Assembly (NCBI GenBank): GCA_004000155.1
Contig: RCSS01000451.1
Location: 1-21,682, forward strand
DNA from: Tubulinosema ratisbonensis
Lineage: Eukaryota; Microsporidia; Tubulinosematidae
Reading direction: 5' to 3'
DNA: 21,682 nucleotides
The position numbers and the translations under genes are program-made. The notes under the pieces are model-generated. The model had not been told where the DNA came from. It ran no database searches and saw only the letters and a program-made list of their open reading frames with translations. This document shows, piece by piece, positions 16,222-21,682 of this stretch; the stretch's first letter is position 1, and each line of letters opens with the position of its first letter.

Positions 16222-17901
16222 TTATATTCTTTCAAATAATTGAAATAATTTGTTAACTGTTATTATTTCATAAAAATATTCTAATATTTCATCAGTGCAA
16301 ATCAATTTACTTCTTAAAATACTGAAAAATTCTTCATTCATTTGGCATGAATCAACAAATAAATTACTTAATTTATTAATTAATAAACTAAATACCTTTA
16401 CTTCATCATCAAATTTTGTATTATTTACTAACTTAATAAATTCATTAATTTGTGATTCATTTAAATAAATGTCAAATTTAGAAAAAGATTCAATTATTTT
16501 ATTATTTTCTATTTTTACTAAGAAATAATAAAATAAAAAATCTTTCTTTTTTTGACAAATTTCTTCTTTTAATTCGTAATTTGTAAAAATTTTGTTAAAG
16601 TCACAAAATTCAATTGTAAAAATTTGTTTAAAAAAAATTAAAATTACTGAATTAATGTCAAATTTAAACAATTTATCATCCAATTGACAATAACAGTCAT
16701 TTCCTTCTTTTCCTACGTAAACTAAATTTTTTAAATTTACATTTTTTTCTGTTATTTTAATTTGATTTTTTAAGTGTTCTATGGATTTTAAGTTGAATTC
16801 TCTTTTTTTCTCAAAATTTTTATAAAATAATGTGTTTTGTTCAGTTTCATAAATTTTTTGAGATTTTTTTGTTTCTTCTACATTCTTAGTTTTGTAAACT
16901 GTTAATATTTGTTTTAAATTAGGTATGTTTTCTTTTACTGTAGAAGGAATGTTTATTGCCGTGTTTTCTAACCCTTCTTTGATTAGTTTGACAGTTTCTT
17001 TTATTACAAAATTTTCATCAAATAAAGCTTCTTTTTTTGAAGGGTGAATATTCACATCTATTTCGTTTTGTGGTAATTTGATTTGTAAAAAANTAAAAGG
17101 AAATTTATTGATTGGTAGAATATTCTTGTAAACATTGATCAATTCACTTNTCAGTCTTTTATTTTGAATTAACCTGTTATTTAAACACAAATTTACCACA
17201 GGTTTACTTAAATGAACAGCAGGGCATGAAAAAATTAACAAAACATTTTCATTCATTTTATGCAAAAGAGGGTGTTCCAAAGAATAAAAAAATTGTAAAG
17301 AATTACACTTCTCAGCAAATGAAGAAGAGTTTAAGCAAAATTTTTCAATTGGTTTATTATTTAAATAAACATTCATTTTTATATCAGAGATTATTTTATA
17401 ATTAAAAAGCATATCAATAATTTTTCTGAATTCTTCTCTTCTTTTTAAAAAATATTCTTTTCTGTATAAATTATTGTAAAAAATATCATTCACTAAAAAA
17501 AGAGCTCCTTTTTTAAAAGGAATTCTCTTTTTTTCTTTAATTTCCCCGTTTTCATATTTACACTCAAAATTTCCTGATTTAACTGACAATTTAGAACACA
17601 AAGAAATGGAAGCAAGTGCTTCTCCACGAAAACCATAAGTTTGTAAAGAAGATAATTCATCAGAAGATTGTAACTTTGATGTACAGTACCTTGCACAAAG
17701 CAAAGGAAAATCCTCTTCTTTTATTCCTAAACCATTGTCTTCTATGCTAAAATTAAGGTTATTGTTCAAATCTACTCGTATTTCATTGCTCTTTGCATCT
17801 AAAGAATTCTCTAACATTTCTTTTACTATGCAAACCAAAGAAGAAATTGTTTCACCTGAAGAAATCTTGGCAATGGTTTCTTCTGGCAATCTTAAAATCA
17901 T
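16222..17901 (-). CDS. MLH1: DNA mismatch repair protein MLH1 (MutL family)
   Basis: The 559-residue product is an MLH1-type MutL homologue, the common subunit of the MutL-alpha and MutL-gamma heterodimers acting in the nucleus. The GHKL ATPase motifs are in order: E28 and N32 in KEMLENSLDA, D55-N56-G57 in DNGLGI, GFRGEALASIS at 90-100 and NDIFYNN at 138-144. The MLH1 signature CARYCTSKLQS (69-79) precedes motif III, and IDVNIHPSKKEALF (281-294) closes the transducer domain. The C-terminus ends LFQLFERI, matching the family's FERC end except that the last Cys is Ile. At 559 residues it is well short of human (about 756) and yeast (about 769) MLH1, mainly in the linker. The ATG at 17901 is chosen because family homology begins at once; an upstream in-frame GTG (17910) adds only three residues. 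Ns at 17093 and 17150 leave two residues unknown. It diverges from the 17970 gene. Confidence 0.95.
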   Translation of the reverse strand: MILRLPEETIAKISSGETISSLVCIVKEMLENSLDAKSNEIRVDLNNNLNFSIEDNGLGIKEEDFPLLCARYCTSKLQSSDELSSLQTYGFRGEALASISLCSKLSVKSGNFECKYENGEIKEKKRIPFKKGALFLVNDIFYNNLYRKEYFLKRREEFRKIIDMLFNYKIISDIKMNVYLNNKPIEKFCLNSSSFAEKCNSLQFFYSLEHPLLHKMNENVLLIFSCPAVHLSKPVVNLCLNNRLIQNKRLXSELINVYKNILPINKFPFXFLQIKLPQNEIDVNIHPSKKEALFDENFVIKETVKLIKEGLENTAINIPSTVKENIPNLKQILTVYKTKNVEETKKSQKIYETEQNTLFYKNFEKKREFNLKSIEHLKNQIKITEKNVNLKNLVYVGKEGNDCYCQLDDKLFKFDINSVILIFFKQIFTIEFCDFNKIFTNYELKEEICQKKKDFLFYYFLVKIENNKIIESFSKFDIYLNESQINEFIKLVNNTKFDDEVKVFSLLINKLSNLFVDSCQMNEEFFSILRSKLICTDEILEYFYEIITVNKLFQLFERI

Positions 17902-17969
17902 TTTATGCACTTTTTTTTTATTTTAAAATAAATTATTAGCCAATCAAAATAAATAAATAAAATTACCCC
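17902..17969. promoter_or_regulatory. 68-bp divergent promoter with a central CCAAT box
   Basis: The whole space between the MLH1 start (minus) and the kinetochore-like gene start (plus) is 68 bp. It contains TTAGCCAATCA (about 17936-17946), a full match to the extended NF-Y consensus, 39 bp from the MLH1 ATG and 25 bp from the other ATG. CCCC touches the plus-strand ATG. No clear TATA box can be told from the AT background. Shared or coupled expression is an inference. Confidence 0.5.
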
Positions 17970-18512
17970 ATGAAAAAAATAAAAGTTTTTTCCAAGGATT
18001 GGCTCACTTTATTCTTTCAGTCTTTAAGAACAGAACTAAAAGATTATATACTTAAGAATGAAGAGTCTTTCTCATTTCTTAAGAAGTATGTTTGTGCAAA
18101 TGTGGAGTATGGGATACCAGAGAATTTAGATCCTAAAATGTACTCTGAAATTATAGAAACAGAAGAAAAGTTAGAAGAACTGACGGTTGACTTGGCTTTT
18201 TTAAGAAGAAATTTACCAAAAGAGTATCAATCTGAGTTTCAAGAATGTGTTTCAAACTTAGAAATAAAAATTAATCAGTTAATTTATGAAAATGAACAAT
18301 TAGAAAATTCTAAACCATCAGACAAGCCCATAGAATGTTCTTTTACTAAAGAAGTAAAAACAAAACTTAATAAATTAAGCTTTGACATGGATGCAGTACA
18401 TAAAAAACTAAAGAAATGTAAAAGGGTGTTTGGTGATGAGTTAAGAAAAAGCTTGGGAACTTATGGCTGTGAAAAAGAAGATTCTATTGTGAAATATTTT
18501 AATGATTTGTAA
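17970..18512 (+). CDS. Mis14/Nsl1-like kinetochore protein (tentative)
   Basis: A 180-residue soluble, mostly helical protein whose ATG follows CCCC directly. The segment at about 51-85 (PENLDPKMYSEI followed by EEKLEELTVDLAFLRRNLP) resembles the core of fungal Mis14/Nsl1, where Leu-X-X-Leu-Tyr is followed by a coiled coil with Glu-Leu-Thr-X-Glu-Leu-Ala-X-Leu-Arg-Arg and a Pro. Mis14/Nsl1 is a subunit of the MIND (Mis12) complex linking centromere chromatin to Ndc80. A coiled coil continues to about residue 115, a Ser/Pro break follows (SKPSDKP), and a second helical stretch covers about 126-160. The size is close to known Mis14 proteins (about 200). There is no enzyme motif. Identification rests on a remembered family pattern and could be wrong; any coiled-coil protein is the fallback. 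Confidence 0.5.
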   Translation: MKKIKVFSKDWLTLFFQSLRTELKDYILKNEESFSFLKKYVCANVEYGIPENLDPKMYSEIIETEEKLEELTVDLAFLRRNLPKEYQSEFQECVSNLEIKINQLIYENEQLENSKPSDKPIECSFTKEVKTKLNKLSFDMDAVHKKLKKCKRVFGDELRKSLGTYGCEKEDSIVKYFNDL

Positions 18513-18842
18513 ATTAATCAGTTTTAATAAATTATAAATGTCATTTATTTTTTATCAATGAATTTTTTTTTAAATTAAGCAATCCAATTAAAAATACTTT
18601 CTTTTTAAAAACATATTATATTTTTTTATGCTGACAAACTTTTATAGTTGACATTATTTTTTTTATAATTGATAAAAAAAACAAAAAATAAATAAATTTT
18701 CAAAATGAAAATCCTGGAAATTTGAATTTTAATTGACATTTAATTCATAAAATAATACTTTTTTTACATCCTGATATACCCTGAAAATTTACTGACACAA
18801 AATTAAGGAAATTAGTTTAAAAATATGAATAAAAAATTAAAA
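18513..18842. other. AT-rich intergenic region
   Basis: No gene, repeat or signal is recognised between the kinetochore-like gene and the convergent decayed gene. Confidence 0.5.
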
Positions 18843-19258
18843 TTAAGAAAAACTTCTGACACTGCCAAATGAAAAAATTAATCTCCTCTTATTTTTATCC
18901 TGTTTTAAATGAATTTCAAACTCTGATAAAGACTCCAATGATTCAAATGAGACTATAGATACTAGTAGTTTGTTAACTTTTTATACAATTTCTGCATAGA
19001 ATCATTTATCATGTAAGCCAAAGTTTCTCAGATTTTTATGTTCGCTTAAGTTATTATAATCATCTCGATGGTCATCTTATAGATGACCTGTTCATTATCC
19101 ATTTCAATGAATTCTTTAGACGTCATAGAAAAGTCAAATAAATTGTTTAAGGATTCAATGTCATGTGTTTAGCAAAAATTGGGCTTAATAATAGTTGGCT
19201 GCAAAGTTTGACACAACAATAAGTCCAACATATAAAATTTGTTTCCTGTTAAAAATTC
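18843..19258 (-). pseudogene. Strongly supported decayed gene of about 138 codons
   Basis: Minus-strand frame from 19258 downward: 26 codons (containing GNKFYMLDLLLCQTLQPTII) to TAA; 41 codons (containing DIESLNNLFDFSMTSKEFIE and QVIYKMTIEMIII) to TAA; then TGA; then 21 codons (ETLAYMINDSMQKLYKKLTN) to TAG. After one frame change, 43 more codons (VSFESLESLSEFEIHLKQDK and others) end at TAA 18845-18843. All four internal stops could come from CAA, CGA or CAG by one C-to-T change. Composition is fully protein-like. No start codon is visible, so the 5' end is lost or lies before the repeat copy at 19297. The family is not recognised; an internal helical part of a larger protein is likely. Confidence 0.65.
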
Positions 19259-19296
19259 TTAAAAAATGATAATGTTAATAAATGTACCTCCTATAA

Positions 19297-19514
19297 CCAA
19301 GGCTTGCAAAATAAGGTAGACTTTAGCAGTCATTAGAGTGCATTGAGTTGGGTATTAGCCGGTGAAACGCTCGCAGTATCTTGAGTTATATCTAATTATG
19401 TAGAAACATATTTTACCGTATAATTCTTATAATTAGGTACTTATAGTCTTTATATAGAAATTATAGCGAAAAGATCTTCGTATGGATTTCTTATTCTTAG
19501 GCAACAAAAAAATT
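19297..19514 (+). repeat. Dispersed repeat, copy B (best-preserved single unit)
   Basis: Aligns with copy A from the head (CCAAGGCTTGCAAAATAAGG against CCAAAGCCTGCAAAGTAAGG) through AGAGTGCA, GCTCGCAGTATCTTGAG, ATTATGTAGAAACAT, TTACCGTAT, ATAGCGAAAAGATCTTCGTA and TATGGATTTC to CAAC plus seven A. It has one body unit and no tandem duplication. Differences from copy A are mostly transitions. The GGAT/ATCC hairpin of copy A is kept here with one G-U pair (GGAT/ATTC), while the longer stem is weakened to about six pairs. Confidence 0.8.
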
Positions 19515-19926
19515 AAATATTTTTCTTAACCAATAGTGTATCTAAAACGAGTTTTATTTAATATTAAAAATTTAATAACACTTCAGTTAATCTAATTAAA
19601 AGATTTTTTTGAATAGTTTGATTTTCTACTGTTTTTTAAAATGAAGAATATGATATTTAATAAAATTATTAATTTTAGGATATATAATTAAGATTATTTG
19701 AACACCCAGTTTATTTAACTTCAATTGAGTAAATAAATAATCTTAATTTTAAATATTTACATATTTTAAATATAAAACATTTGTTTAAATTTTTATTTGA
19801 ATTGACAGTTCAAAATTTGCAAGAAAATTTATTAAAATTTTATTTTGGGTAAATTTTTAATTTATTTATAAAATTTTCTAATTTAAAAAAATTTATTAAA
19901 ATAAATTGCATAAACTTACCCTTAAA
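19515..19926. other. AT-rich leader region of the alpha-actinin gene
   Basis: Nearly pure A/T from the end of repeat copy B to the start codon. The only GC signal near the gene is ACCC at 19918-19921, ending five bases before the ATG at 19927. No TATA element can be told from the background. Confidence 0.5.
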
Positions 19927-21600
19927 ATGACAACCTCAACCACAGACGAAAACTGGCAGGAAGTGCAAGTAAAAACTTTCACTAACTGGATTAACAGCAA
20001 ACTAAAATTGAATGGGTACCCACTTATCACAGATCTATTCACTGATATTAGTGATGGTACAGTGGTAATAAATCTTATTCATTGCATTACAGGCATTCTT
20101 TTGGACCACAACCAAGCACCCACCANAAAATACCAGTGTTTAGAGAACCATCAGTTTGTTATTCAGTTTTTAGAAGAGAATAAAGTACAAGTTGTGAATA
20201 TCAGGCCATCTGATTTGGTAGATGGGAATGAAAAGTTAACTTTAGGGCTTATTTGGATTGTTATTCTTAAGTTTGGTATTACAGGAATGATAGAAGAAAA
20301 TTCTAATGCTAAAAAAGCTCTGCTTGCTTGGTGTAAAGCAGTTACCCAACCATACCACAATGTTAATGTTAAAGATTTTTCTCAGTCTTGGAAGGATGGA
20401 TTGGCTTTTAATGCCATTATTCATAGATTCAGGCCTGATTTAATTGGTAATTTTAGTGATTTAGATTCTAAGAATGCTAAATTTAATGTTAATAAAGCAT
20501 TTGAAGTTGCTGAAACTAAATTAGGTATTCCTAAATTAATGGATGCTGAAGATATAACAGAAGCAATAAGACCTGATGAGAAAAGTATTTTTACTTATGT
20601 CTCAGAATATTACAACAAATTTTCTACCTTTGAGAATGAATTAAGCACTAAAAATAAAATGTCTGAACTGATAAAACTAATTAATTGGTCAATCAACGCT
20701 AGGAATGATTATGAAAGTAAAGCAGTGTCTTTTTTACAAATNCTACAAGCTTTTAAAGAATCTACTTCAGGATTTGAAGAAGAATTTAATAAATTAGTTA
20801 CTAAAATAGTAACAGTGAGTGAATTAGCTAAATTGTTAAATGATGAATTTTTAAGCATTAAAGGATTAAAAGGTAACATTGATTTAGTTCATAAGATATA
20901 TAACTTTAAAAAATTTGAAGTACCTGAAAATATAAGCTTAGAAAAATTAGACAANGGAGTGTTTACCACACAAATTAACCAATTTAAAAATTATTCTTTT
21001 TTACTTAAATTACTAAAAAAAGAAGAAAATTTAGAAAAAGAAATTTNAGAGGTAAAAGAATTAAAAAGTGAATTTGGAATGAAAGAAAATTTTAATTCTC
21101 AAATTAATGAATTATCTCAAAAATTAACAAATATTTCTTTAAAAAGTAATAATTTATTAAAAAATCCTCAGTTAGTAATTAATGAAAAATTAAAATTATT
21201 GTTAGAATTACAAATTAATGTAAAAAAAAGAGAAGATTTCCTAAAAAGAGCTTCTGATTTATTCAAACAATATGACAAAAATAAGAAAAATAAAATAATA
21301 ATTGATGATTTTATAAAGTGTCTTAACACTTTAGGATGCTTTGTAGGACAATCTTTAGAAAAAAAGATAAATGATGAATCATCCAATTATTTCACTTATG
21401 ATGAATACATGTCTATTATGAATAATTATACAATTACAAATACTACTTCAGTTCAATTTAAGAAAGAATTAAGTGTATTAGGATATGATGAAAGTATTAC
21501 ACCTTCTTTCTTTGGTCTTAGTAAAGAAGAATGTGGTAATATTATGAATAATGGTAAGATTGATGTTAAGAAGATTAGTGAGGAATTAGGTAATGAATAA
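19927..21600 (+). CDS. Alpha-actinin-like actin cross-linking protein
   Basis: The 557-residue product has two calponin-homology domains: CH1 at about 10-118 (KTFTNWINSKL to DGNEKLTLGLIWIVILKFGI) and CH2 at about 129-232 (LLAWCKAVTQPY, NVNVKDFSQSWKDGLAFNAI, LMDAEDITEAIRPDEKSI). Both closely follow alpha-actinin and make an actin-binding head. A helical, heptad-like rod of about 210 residues (235-445) is only one to two spectrin repeats long, against four in animals. The C-terminus is EF-hand-like; its best loop starts at D450 (DKNKKNKIIIDD) but has Asn in place of the central Gly and Asp at position 12, so calcium binding is doubtful. Size resembles the short alpha-actinins of Entamoeba and fission yeast. 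The ATG at 19927 is chosen because ACCC lies just upstream; an in-frame TTG at 19906 is ignored. Four Ns leave residues unknown. Confidence 0.9.
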   Translation: MTTSTTDENWQEVQVKTFTNWINSKLKLNGYPLITDLFTDISDGTVVINLIHCITGILLDHNQAPTXKYQCLENHQFVIQFLEENKVQVVNIRPSDLVDGNEKLTLGLIWIVILKFGITGMIEENSNAKKALLAWCKAVTQPYHNVNVKDFSQSWKDGLAFNAIIHRFRPDLIGNFSDLDSKNAKFNVNKAFEVAETKLGIPKLMDAEDITEAIRPDEKSIFTYVSEYYNKFSTFENELSTKNKMSELIKLINWSINARNDYESKAVSFLQXLQAFKESTSGFEEEFNKLVTKIVTVSELAKLLNDEFLSIKGLKGNIDLVHKIYNFKKFEVPENISLEKLDXGVFTTQINQFKNYSFLLKLLKKEENLEKEIXEVKELKSEFGMKENFNSQINELSQKLTNISLKSNNLLKNPQLVINEKLKLLLELQINVKKREDFLKRASDLFKQYDKNKKNKIIIDDFIKCLNTLGCFVGQSLEKKINDESSNYFTYDEYMSIMNNYTITNTTSVQFKKELSVLGYDESITPSFFGLSKEECGNIMNNGKIDVKKISEELGNE

Positions 21601-21682
21601 ATGTGTGGAGGTAAAATTTATATTTAATTTAAATATAAAATAAATATAAAAATTTAAAATAAATTTGAAAATAAAATAAAAA
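21601..21682. other. AT-rich 3' flank of alpha-actinin
   Basis: After the stop a short GTGTGGAGG patch gives way to A/T-only sequence up to the window edge. No signal is recognised. Confidence 0.5.

Noticed and set aside
17493..17926. Open frames overlapping the start of MLH1 on both strands (17493-17696 and 17735-17926)
   Set aside because: Both lie inside the MLH1 reading frame, which has strong family motifs; they are shadows.
20163..21386. Three minus-strand frames (20163-20360, 20242-20424, 21168-21386)
   Set aside because: All are antisense to the alpha-actinin coding sequence.

Overview
The window looks like a piece of a very AT-rich, intron-poor eukaryotic genome, most likely a microsporidium or a close early-diverging relative with expanded intergenic DNA. 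The reasons are: recognisable eukaryotic proteins read with the standard code and no visible introns (MLH1, an alpha-actinin, a Mis14/Nsl1-like kinetochore protein), all shorter than usual; a run of C directly upstream of several start codons, as described for microsporidian genes; and a tight divergent gene pair set among long stretches of A/T. The species cannot be fixed from the sequence. A compact alpha-actinin would also suit other AT-rich protists, so the placement is an inference. Scattered N bases show draft assembly, and all frameshift claims carry that caveat.

Layout. Left end: the 3' part of a helical protein gene (1-852, +) and an unrecognised 196-residue protein gene (1850-2440, +). 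Middle (about 2.5-16 kb): mostly not functional genes. It holds two small membrane-protein genes (7324-7881, -; 11483-11710, +), copies of a dispersed repeat, and many coding-like stretches broken by stops and frame changes, read here as decayed genes. The best of these are 13108-13980 (+), 15380-15787 (+), 4964-5595 (+), 4275-4591 (-) and 10612-10863 (-). Right end: MLH1 (16222-17901, -) and a Mis14/Nsl1-like gene (17970-18512, +) diverge from a 68-bp shared promoter. Then come a further decayed gene (18843-19258, -), another repeat copy, and the alpha-actinin gene (19927-21600, +).

The dispersed repeat (about 215 bp; copies at 3156-3524, 6611-6790, 12164-12375 and 19297-19514) is the most distinctive unexplained element. 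Its first copy contains an internal 157-bp tandem duplication. The better copies keep two potential hairpins and end in a CAAC plus A-run.

The intact genes do not form one pathway: MLH1 acts in mismatch repair, Mis14/Nsl1 in chromosome segregation and alpha-actinin in actin bundling. No virus, toxin, CRISPR, tRNA or rRNA was recognised. Calls of decayed genes rest on reading by eye in DNA where every frame gives Lys/Asn/Ile/Phe-rich peptides, so the weaker ones carry low confidence.
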